From Tenacibaculum sp. M341 (lineage in GTDB: Bacteria > Bacteroidota > Bacteroidia > Flavobacteriales > Flavobacteriaceae), in NCBI RefSeq assembly GCF_004337695.1, contig NZ_SJXJ01000030.1:1-39190 (forward strand): a stretch of 39,190 bases of DNA. Direction: 5' to 3'. Below the pieces are notes generated by a model that ran no database searches, was not told the origin of the DNA, and saw only the letters and a list, made by a program, of their open reading frames with translations. Position numbers and translations under genes: made by a program. Below, one piece after another: positions 33,938 to 39,190 of this stretch; the stretch's first letter is position 1; every line of letters begins with the position of its first letter.

Positions 33938-33945
33938 TAATTTTG
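33938..33945 (+). promoter_or_regulatory. Promoter -7 element of the DUF1330 cassette
   Basis: TAATTTTG matches TAnnTTTG exactly, 27 bases before the ATG. No TTG/TTTG occurs at the proper -33 distance, as expected for a promoter that needs an activator such as the adjacent AraC protein. Confidence 0.6.
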
Positions 33946-33972
33946 TAACCATAATAACAAAAAAATAATAAT

Positions 33973-34272
33973 ATGTTTTATTCAGTATTAGATGTAACAC
34001 CAACTATAGACACTTGGATTCCAGCTTACATAGCAGAAACAGGAAAAATAGTAAAAAAGCACGGAGGAAAGTATTTAGCAAGAACAGCTTCTCATGAGCA
34101 AATAGAGGGAGAAGACGCACCAGCAGCATTAAGAATAATTTTAGAATGGCCTTCAAAAGAAGATGCATTAAATTTTATGAACGATGCAGAATATATACCA
34201 CATTTAGAAGCTAGAACAGCAGGTTCTGTAAGTCATCATTTTTTAATTGAAGCAAAAGACGATTTAGCTTAA
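33973..34272 (+). CDS. DUF1330 protein
   Basis: A 99-residue ferredoxin-like (dimeric alpha/beta barrel) protein of the DUF1330 type. Motifs: FYSVLDVTPTIDTWIPAYI, KKHGGKYLARTASHEQIEG, ILEWPSKEDALNFMNDAEY, ISHHFLI-like SHHFLIEA. In this family the fold is shared with ABM monooxygenases, and the activity is not known. It is the first gene of a three-gene cassette; the next gene, 21 bases on, has an ABM-like fold too. Signal peptide absent, so it is cytoplasmic. Confidence 0.87.
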   Translation: MFYSVLDVTPTIDTWIPAYIAETGKIVKKHGGKYLARTASHEQIEGEDAPAALRIILEWPSKEDALNFMNDAEYIPHLEARTAGSVSHHFLIEAKDDLA

Positions 34273-34293
34273 TAATTACTTATTAATAAAAGT

Positions 34294-34668
34294 ATGAATA
34301 CACAAGACAACAATACTAATTTTGAAAATATAGGTTGGATAGTTGAAGCAAAGATTAAAGAGGGTAGGAGAGAGGATTTTAAAGTTATAGTAGATGAAAT
34401 TGTAGCAGAAACCAAAAAAGAAGGAGGTACATTAAATTACCAATATTATGTTTCTGATGATGGTGATGTTTTAGTATATGAACGTTTTGCAAATATAGAA
34501 TCTGCTCATATCCACATTACAAATTGGGATAATTTTGCTGAGCGTTGGTTAGATGCGGCACCAGGTACACGAATGGTGCACTTAGGACATCTTCCAGAAG
34601 AACTTACAAGTCGTCATGCAGCTTTAGCTCCTAAATTATTGAAACCTTTCGGAGGATTTGCTCGATAA
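34294..34668 (+). CDS. ABM-domain (quinol monooxygenase-like) protein
   Basis: A 124-residue protein with the antibiotic-biosynthesis monooxygenase fold: IVEAKIKEGRREDFKVIVDE, ETKKEGGTLNYQYYVSDDGD, YERFANIESAHIHITNWD. Such cofactor-free monooxygenases (YgiN, ActVA-Orf6) oxidise quinols or phenolic compounds; some members bind heme or are only structural. Compared with the normal ~95 residues it has an extra C-terminal part (about 90-124; PGTRMVHLGHLPEEL) that I do not recognise. No cofactor motif is visible. Second gene of the AraC-linked cassette, 21 bases after the DUF1330 gene and 37 bases before the SMP-30-like lipoprotein. Confidence 0.8.
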   Translation: MNTQDNNTNFENIGWIVEAKIKEGRREDFKVIVDEIVAETKKEGGTLNYQYYVSDDGDVLVYERFANIESAHIHITNWDNFAERWLDAAPGTRMVHLGHLPEELTSRHAALAPKLLKPFGGFAR

Positions 34669-34705
34669 TGTGAACATCAGATTTAAGAATAAAAAAACAG
34701 AACAC

Positions 34706-35833
34706 ATGAAGAAAATAGTCTCTTTTTTATTTTTGATATTATGTTTAGTTACTATTTCATGTAATACAGCAAAATCAGAAATTAAAAAAGTAAAAACAGT
34801 AGCTAATAAAGCTGAAAAACTTCAGTCTAAATTATTTTTAAACTTACCAGAAACATTTAATTCTCCAGCTAGTGGTGATATAGATACATCAGGTAATGTT
34901 TATTTTACTTCACCAAATTTTCATAACGATGTATTAATTAAATCTGGTGATATGAAAACTCCTGCAGTTCCAACAATAGGAAAGATTGATGCAAATAATA
35001 ATTTAACTACTTGGTATACATTTCAATCAGAAGATATGGAAAAAACAAGTGGTAAAGTAGCTCCCTTCGGATTAGCTTTTGGACCAGACGGCAATGCTTA
35101 TGTTGCAGATATGCAATTATGGTTTGGAGGCCAATCGAGAATTTTAAGAATTAATGTGGAAAATGGAAAAGCATTAGGTGTTGAAGTGGTAGCTGAAGGA
35201 ATGTCTTTTCCGAATGCATTGGTTTGGAAAGGGAATGATTTATATATTTCTGATACCGTTTTAGGAGAGACAGAACAAGGGAAACAAATTAGTGGTGTGT
35301 ATAGAGTCAATTTATCAGAATTAAATGCTGAGAAGCCATTAAACATTAGTGCAAATGTAAACGCTGAGAATCCTCATTTGTTTGAAACGTTTATTTCTGA
35401 TGGAAGTTTAAAGTTTGGTGCCAATGGTTTGGCTATAGATAGTAATGGAGATTTATATACAGGAATAATGGAAGAAGGATCTGTGTATAAAACCACAATA
35501 GATGATCATAACAATAAAATTGCAACAACACTTTTTGCGAAAGGTATGATTGCAACCGATGGAATGAAGTGGGATGCAAGAACTGATAAACTTTATATTA
35601 CAGATTTATTTGCCAATGCGGTCTACAGTATCGATAAAAGTGGAAAGTTAGAACTTTTGGTAAAAAATGGAGATACAAATGGTGCAGATGGAAAATTAGA
35701 TGGTCCATCGGAAGTTGTGATTCGAGGCAAAGATATAATTGTAATGAATTTTGATGCAGTTTTTGATAACCCTAAAATGGTTAATACAAAGGCAGATTTT
35801 CCTTATACGTTAAGTGTTATAACGTTAAATTAA
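34706..35833 (+). CDS. SMP-30/gluconolactonase-like lipoprotein
   Basis: A 375-residue beta-propeller protein; start at 34706 (MKKIVSFLF) restores a signal peptide with lipobox VTISC (C17), where the longer frame from 34658 does not. The blades include PASGDIDTSGNVYFTSPN, PFGLAFGPDGNAYVADM, PNALVWKGNDLYISDT and DGMKWDARTDKLYITDLF; these metal-binding Asp/Asn/Glu segments match SMP-30/gluconolactonase (SGL) and NHL-like six-bladed propellers. The family hydrolyses lactones with Ca2+ or Zn2+. It is periplasmic or surface-anchored, unlike the two cytoplasmic small enzymes of the cassette. Last gene, ending in the strong hairpin at 35841-35874. Confidence 0.82.
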   Translation: MKKIVSFLFLILCLVTISCNTAKSEIKKVKTVANKAEKLQSKLFLNLPETFNSPASGDIDTSGNVYFTSPNFHNDVLIKSGDMKTPAVPTIGKIDANNNLTTWYTFQSEDMEKTSGKVAPFGLAFGPDGNAYVADMQLWFGGQSRILRINVENGKALGVEVVAEGMSFPNALVWKGNDLYISDTVLGETEQGKQISGVYRVNLSELNAEKPLNISANVNAENPHLFETFISDGSLKFGANGLAIDSNGDLYTGIMEEGSVYKTTIDDHNNKIATTLFAKGMIATDGMKWDARTDKLYITDLFANAVYSIDKSGKLELLVKNGDTNGADGKLDGPSEVVIRGKDIIVMNFDAVFDNPKMVNTKADFPYTLSVITLN

Positions 35834-35840
35834 TAAATTA

Positions 35841-35874
35841 AAAAAGGTATTTGTGATGACACAAATACCTTTTT
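35841..35874. terminator. Bidirectional terminator (cassette and tRNA-Leu)
   Basis: AAAAAGGTATTTGT pairs with ACAAATACCTTTTT around a 6-base loop. It closes the plus-strand cassette and, read on the other strand, the tRNA-Leu gene. Confidence 0.85.
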
Positions 35875-35875
35875 G

Positions 35876-35957
35876 TACTCAAGGTGGGAATCGAACCCAC
35901 ACTCCCGAAAGAACTGGATTTTGAATCCAGCGCGTCTACCAATTCCGCCACTTGAGC
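35876..35957 (-). tRNA. tRNA-Leu (anticodon CAA)
   Basis: 82-base class II tRNA on the minus strand. Acceptor GCTCAAG with CTTGAGT (first pair G-U), D-arm GGCGGAATTGGTAGACGC, anticodon stem CTGGA/TCCAG with loop TTCAAAA (anticodon CAA), a variable arm, and TPsiC GGTTCGATTCC. The 3' CCA is not encoded (ACA-AAA follows), so CCA must be added by nucleotidyltransferase. It decodes UUG. Preceded by an exact -7 promoter element at 35969-35976 and followed by a terminator. Confidence 0.95.
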
Positions 35958-35968
35958 AATCGAGGATG

Positions 35969-35976
35969 CAAATCTA
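35969..35976 (-). promoter_or_regulatory. -7 promoter element of tRNA-Leu
   Basis: Minus strand TAGATTTG, an exact fit to TAnnTTTG, with a start expected about 6 bases before the mature 5' end. No clear -33 element is visible. Confidence 0.6.
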
Positions 35977-36032
35977 ATTAATTTTATTTTAGATTTAAAA
36001 TAAAATCATTTTAATACTGTTTAAAATAATTT

Positions 36033-36040
36033 TACTTTTG
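36033..36040 (+). promoter_or_regulatory. Promoter of prs-rplY
   Basis: TACTTTTG matches TAnnTTTG exactly, with a weak upstream CTGTTT segment; start expected about 36046, 28 bases before the ATG. Confidence 0.6.
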
Positions 36041-36073
36041 CAAACACAACAAAACATAAAACACAACAAATAA

Positions 36074-37015
36074 ATGTCTTGTAATCAACTGACTCCTAAA
36101 TTGTTTGCTTGCAGACAGAGTATGGAGCTTGCGAAGAAGATTGCAGCAGAATATGGCGAAGGATTAGGAAATGTAAAAATTACTCCTTTTAGCGACGGCG
36201 AATTTCAACCTGCTTTTGAAGAATCTGTACGTGGTAGACGCGTTTTTATCATAGGATCAACTTTTCCTAATGCAGATAACTTAATGGAAATGTTATTAAT
36301 GTTAGATGCAGCTAAAAGAGCTTCAGCAAGACACATTACTGCTGTGATGCCTTATTTTGGATGGGCTCGTCAAGACAGAAAAGACAAACCAAGAGTAGCA
36401 ATTGGAGCTAAATTAGTAGCAAAATTATTAGAAGCCGCTGGTGCTACTAGAATTATGACTATGGATTTACATGCTGATCAAATTCAAGGTTTCTTTGAAA
36501 AGCCAGTAGATCACCTTTTTGCTTCCACTATTTTTATGTCGTATATAGAAAGTTTAGAGTTAGAAAATGTAACTGTAGCTTCTCCTGATATGGGAGGTTC
36601 TAAAAGAGCTTATGCATATTCTAAATACTTATCTAGTGATGTAGTTATTTGTTATAAGCAAAGAAAGAAAGCAAATGTGATTTCTCATATGGAGCTAATT
36701 GGTGAGGTAGAAGGTAAAAATGTCATTTTAGTAGATGATATGATTGATACTGGAGGTACTTTAACTAAAGCTGCTGATTTAATGATGGAAAGAGGGGCAA
36801 AATCAGTACGAGCAATTTGTACGCACCCTATTCTTTCTGGTGACGCATACGAAAGAATTCAGAACTCTAAATTAACAGAGTTAATTGTTTCAGACACAAT
36901 TCCTTTAAAAAAGGATGTTTCTAAAATAAAAGTTGTATCTTGCGCACCTTTATTTGCTGATGTGATGCATAAAGTTCAAGACAATACATCTATCAGTGAT
37001 CAATTTTTAATGTAA
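36074..37015 (+). CDS. prs: Ribose-phosphate pyrophosphokinase
   Basis: A 313-residue enzyme that makes PRPP from ribose-5-phosphate and ATP, precursor of nucleotides, histidine and tryptophan. Typical signatures: FSDGEFQPAFEESVRGRRVFI near the N-terminus, the catalytic flexible loop region DRKDKPRVAIGAKLVA, TMDLHADQIQGFF (conserved D and H) and the PRPP-binding loop VDDMIDTGGTL. Length is normal for class I enzymes. It is 16 bases upstream of rplY, a conserved pairing in Bacteroidota, and shares a pathway theme (nucleotide supply) with purD in this window. Confidence 0.97.
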   Translation: MSCNQLTPKLFACRQSMELAKKIAAEYGEGLGNVKITPFSDGEFQPAFEESVRGRRVFIIGSTFPNADNLMEMLLMLDAAKRASARHITAVMPYFGWARQDRKDKPRVAIGAKLVAKLLEAAGATRIMTMDLHADQIQGFFEKPVDHLFASTIFMSYIESLELENVTVASPDMGGSKRAYAYSKYLSSDVVICYKQRKKANVISHMELIGEVEGKNVILVDDMIDTGGTLTKAADLMMERGAKSVRAICTHPILSGDAYERIQNSKLTELIVSDTIPLKKDVSKIKVVSCAPLFADVMHKVQDNTSISDQFLM

Positions 37016-37031
37016 TTTAAATATATAAGTA

Positions 37032-37604
37032 ATGCAATCAATTACGATCAACGGATCTCAAAGAGAAAGCGTAGGAAAGTCAGCAACTAAGGCTCTACGT
37101 AATGCTGGAAAGGTTCCTTGCGTATTATACGGAGGAGACAAACCTGTACATTTTTCAGCTGAAGAAAAAGCGTTCAAGAATTTAGTATACACTCCAAATG
37201 TATATACTGCATCGATTGAACTTGACGGTACAACTTATGCTGCTGTTTTACAAGACATTCAGTTTCACCCAGTAACTGATAAAATCTTACACATTGATTT
37301 TTATCAATTATTTGATGATAAAGCGGTAACTATGGAAATTCCTGTAAAATTAGTAGGAAGTTCTAAAGGTGTTATGGTTGGTGGTGCCTTACGTCACAAC
37401 ATGCGTAAATTAAAAGTAAAAGCTTTACCAGCTGATTTACCTGATTTTATTGAAGCTGATATTACTGAATTAGAAATCGGTAATAAGTTATACGTAACTG
37501 CTTTAGAGAATGATAAGTATACATTCTTACACCCAAAGAATACGGTTGTAGCTCAAGTACGTATGTCTCGTAACGCTGCTAAGGCTGCTGCTGCAGAAGA
37601 ATAG
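37032..37604 (+). CDS. rplY: Ribosomal protein bL25 (Ctc-like, long form)
   Basis: A 190-residue protein, longer than E. coli L25 (94 residues) because of a C-terminal extension, like the general stress protein Ctc. The N-terminal 5S-rRNA-binding domain (1-90) includes [47 protein letters not shown] and HIDFYQLF; the C-terminal TL5-like domain (about 95-185) contains [22 protein letters not shown] and [12 protein letters not shown]. It binds 5S rRNA in the large subunit. Co-transcribed with prs (16-base gap), and closed by a perfect terminator hairpin. Confidence 0.95.
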   Translation: MQSITINGSQRESVGKSATKALRNAGKVPCVLYGGDKPVHFSAEEKAFKNLVYTPNVYTASIELDGTTYAAVLQDIQFHPVTDKILHIDFYQLFDDKAVTMEIPVKLVGSSKGVMVGGALRHNMRKLKVKALPADLPDFIEADITELEIGNKLYVTALENDKYTFLHPKNTVVAQVRMSRNAAKAAAAEE

Positions 37605-37626
37605 ATAACAATACTATTTGATAAAT

Positions 37627-37661
37627 AAAAAACGTTTAAGAATTTTCTTAAACGTTTTTTT
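37627..37661. terminator. Bidirectional terminator between rplY and purD
   Basis: AAAAAACGTTTAAG pairs with CTTAAACGTTTTTT; A- and T-runs on both sides serve the convergent genes rplY and purD. Confidence 0.85.
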
Positions 37662-37686
37662 ATGCTGTGATATTTGATTTAGATAA

Positions 37687-38961
37687 TTATTTTAAATCAA
37701 AACCAATATCTTTTCTATAGTTCATTTTTTCAAATGAAATTTTATCAATGTTTTTGTAAGAAGTAGTTAAAGCTTCAGTAATTGTATCACCAAAAGAAGT
37801 AATAGCCATAACTCTACCTCCGTTTGATACTACAGAGTCATTGTCTTTTTTAGTACCTGCATGAAAAACAATAGAGTCGTCAATTGATTCGAAACCAGAG
37901 ATTGTTTTTCCCTTTTCATATGCTTCAGGGTATCCGCCAGAAACTAACATTACAGTAGTAGCTGTCTTAGAAGTAACTTCAAAACTCTTTTCAGCTAAAT
38001 TTTGATTCGCTACACCTTCAAATAAATCTAATAAATCAGAATCAATTCTTGGTAATACTACCTCAGTTTCAGGGTCACCCATTCGAACGTTATATTCAAT
38101 AACAAAAGGATTTCCGTTTACATTCATTAAACCAATAAAAATGAAACCTCTGTAATCGATACCGTCTTTTTGTAATCCATCTACAGTTGGTTTTATAATA
38201 CGATCTTCTACTTTTGTTAGAAAATCTTCATCAGCAAAAGGAACTGGAGAAATAGCTCCCATACCACCAGTATTTAAACCTGTATCTCCTTCACCAATTC
38301 TTTTATAATCTTTAGCAGAAGGCAATACTTTGTAGCTTTTTCCGTCAGTTAAAACGAATACAGATAACTCAATTCCGTCTAAAAACTCTTCAATAACTAC
38401 AGTTGCAGAAGCACTACCAAATTTTTCATTGGTAAGCATTTCTGATAACTCTTTTTTAGCTTCTTCTAAAGAGTTTAAAATTAATACTCCTTTACCTGCA
38501 GCTAAACCATCAGCTTTTAATACATAAGGAGCTTGTAACGTTTCTAAAAAGGCAAATCCGTCTTCTAAAGTATCTTTAGTGAAAGATTGATATTGAGCAG
38601 TAGGTATGTTATGCTTTTGCATAAATTGCTTAGAAAAATCTTTACTTCCTTCTAACAAAGCTCCATCTTTTTTTGGTCCAATTACAGGAATTGACTTTAA
38701 TGCATCATCAGACAGAAAAAAATCATGTACACCATCAACTAAAGGTGCTTCAGGTCCTACAACAACCATATTTACATCATTTTCAAGCACTACTTTTTTA
38801 ACAGCGTCAAAATCTGTAGCATTAATGGCAATATTAGTAGCTATAGCATCTGTACCTGCATTTCCTGGTGCTACAAAAAGTTTATTGATTTTTTTACTTT
38901 GTGATAATTTATATGCAAAGGCATGTTCTCTACCGCCTGAGCCTAATATTAAAATATTCAT
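37687..38961 (-). CDS. purD: Phosphoribosylamine-glycine ligase
   Basis: A 424-residue ATP-grasp enzyme that makes GAR from phosphoribosylamine and glycine, step two of purine synthesis. Seen: NILILGSGGREHAFAYKL at the N-terminus, VVVGPEAPLVDG, the ATP-grasp domain with FLDGIELSVFVLTDG, and the catalytic GDPETEVVLPRI followed by a C-terminal rudiment-hybrid domain. Length is normal. It runs alone on the minus strand, with promoter TATATTTG 23 bases upstream. Its neighbour prs makes the PRPP that feeds this pathway. No frameshift or unusual features were seen. Confidence 0.97.
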   Translation of the reverse strand: MNILILGSGGREHAFAYKLSQSKKINKLFVAPGNAGTDAIATNIAINATDFDAVKKVVLENDVNMVVVGPEAPLVDGVHDFFLSDDALKSIPVIGPKKDGALLEGSKDFSKQFMQKHNIPTAQYQSFTKDTLEDGFAFLETLQAPYVLKADGLAAGKGVLILNSLEEAKKELSEMLTNEKFGSASATVVIEEFLDGIELSVFVLTDGKSYKVLPSAKDYKRIGEGDTGLNTGGMGAISPVPFADEDFLTKVEDRIIKPTVDGLQKDGIDYRGFIFIGLMNVNGNPFVIEYNVRMGDPETEVVLPRIDSDLLDLFEGVANQNLAEKSFEVTSKTATTVMLVSGGYPEAYEKGKTISGFESIDDSIVFHAGTKKDNDSVVSNGGRVMAITSFGDTITEALTTSYKNIDKISFEKMNYRKDIGFDLK

Positions 38962-38983
38962 GTTGTTGTGTTGTTATAGGTTG

Positions 38984-38991
38984 CAAATATA
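38984..38991 (-). promoter_or_regulatory. -7 promoter element of purD
   Basis: Minus strand TATATTTG, an exact match to TAnnTTTG, 23 bases before the start codon. Confidence 0.6.
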
Positions 38992-39004
38992 GTTTGGTTT
39001 TTTC

Positions 39005-39046
39005 AATTATCGATAGCATTCATGGCTTGAAATTGTAGCGATAATT
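39005..39046. repeat. Inverted repeat AATTATCG / CGATAATT
   Basis: A perfect 8-bp inverted repeat with 26 bases between arms, followed on the plus strand by five T, between purD and the transposase. It may be a weak terminator or mark the left end region of the mobile element; neither is certain. Confidence 0.35.
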
Positions 39047-39073
39047 TTTAAGATACATTTACTTTATTTTATG

Positions 39074-39095
39074 AAGTCATCTTGACTTTTTTTGA
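39074..39095 (+). terminator. Terminator-like hairpin in front of the transposase
   Basis: AAGTCA pairs with TGACTT around TCT and is followed by seven T. Such hairpins near insertion-sequence ends stop outside transcripts from entering the transposase gene. Confidence 0.4.
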
Positions 39096-39105
39096 GAAAA
39101 AATTA

Positions 39106-39149
39106 AGGGTTGTAGATATTTGTGTTGCGAAACATAAAAACACAACCCT
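39106..39149 (+). repeat. Inverted repeat framing the transposase leader
   Basis: AGGGTTGT (39106-39113) and ACAACCCT (39142-39149) are perfect 8-bp complements; the second arm ends at the base before the ATG. As RNA it would fold the leader and hide the start, lowering transposase synthesis. Confidence 0.5.
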
Positions 39150-39190
39150 ATGTACCAAGTACTAAGCAAAGATATGATAGAATTAGAAAT
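39150..39190 (+). CDS. Transposase N-terminal fragment (IS5/IS4-like)
   Basis: Only 13 codons plus two bases are inside the window: MYQVLSKDMIELE. This resembles the first residues of DDE transposases with an IS5/IS4-like build found in Bacteroidota, where an L-K--IE-EILPHL pattern starts the DUF4096-like DNA-binding domain; family is thus tentative. The gene runs off the end of the window. A hairpin with T-tract and an inverted repeat lie directly upstream. Confidence 0.4.
   Translation, partial: MYQVLSKDMIELE

Noticed and set aside
34658-34705. SMP-30 gene start at 34658 overlapping the ABM gene
   Set aside because: The overlap reading places a basic stretch before the signal peptide; the ATG at 34706 gives a proper lipoprotein leader.
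36074-38961. prs, rplY and purD as one purine cluster
   Set aside because: purD is on the opposite strand with its own promoter and shared terminator, so it is not in the prs operon.
38606-38992. Plus-strand 128-codon open frame over purD
   Set aside because: Fully antisense to purD, which is unmistakable; no promoter or family match for the other strand.

Overview
The window is AT-rich chromosomal DNA of a member of the Bacteroidota, most likely a marine Flavobacteriaceae of the Tenacibaculum/Polaribacter kind. Evidence: promoters of the Bacteroidota type (TAnnTTTG near -7), few Shine-Dalgarno sequences, two genes with type IX secretion (T9SS) C-terminal sorting-domain features, a PorZ-like T9SS component next to recO, a SusC/heme-type TonB-dependent receptor, and many lipoproteins with short Bacteroidota-style lipoboxes. 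Genus is an inference from protein flavour only.

Layout. 1-121: truncated IS3-family element (start of OrfA plus its end). 308-2119: PhoR/PhoB-like two-component pair on the minus strand with a hairpin/T-tract between the two genes. 2334-6977: a 1547-residue secreted protein made of 12 Ig-like repeats, an OB/DUF5689-like region and a T9SS tail; three of its repeats were duplicated as a block. 7043-7669: small exported DUF6973-like protein. 7718-10479 (minus): SDR - aldo/keto reductase - AlbA_2 protein operon. 10677-12176 (minus): two uncharacterised lipoproteins. 12257-13809: FAD oxidoreductase and GreA-C-like protein; 13806-14726 (minus): ABC ATPase. 15039-19340 (minus): prolyl oligopeptidase then M13 metallopeptidase lipoproteins. 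19487-23796: thioredoxin, a likely small RNA, then nrdB-nrdA (class Ia ribonucleotide reductase). 23857-24136: second possible small RNA. 24156-27340: ALDH7-type aldehyde dehydrogenase, asparaginase-like lipoprotein, CYTH protein. 27411-32947: porZ-recO-TonB receptor run. 33003-35833: AraC regulator with a DUF1330 / ABM monooxygenase-like / SMP-30-like lipoprotein cassette. 35876-35957: tRNA-Leu(CAA), minus. 36074-37604: prs-rplY. 37687-38961 (minus): purD. 39150-39190: start of a second transposase.

How it fits together. Most of the window is core housekeeping (nucleotide synthesis: nrdAB, prs, purD; repair: recO; translation: rplY, tRNA-Leu) mixed with cell-envelope genes: a T9SS component and a large T9SS cargo protein, peptidase lipoproteins and a TonB receptor. 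The most noteworthy non-standard signals are (i) two intergenic transcripts-to-be of similar build, each a hairpin with an oligo-G loop followed by an intrinsic terminator, and a third, C-rich one, (ii) a 21-bp-spaced direct repeat upstream of the cassette that follows the AraC gene, (iii) a transcription attenuator-like hairpin just before the histidine-kinase start codon, and (iv) block duplication in the repeat adhesin. All functions are read from sequence motifs by eye; no database search was run.
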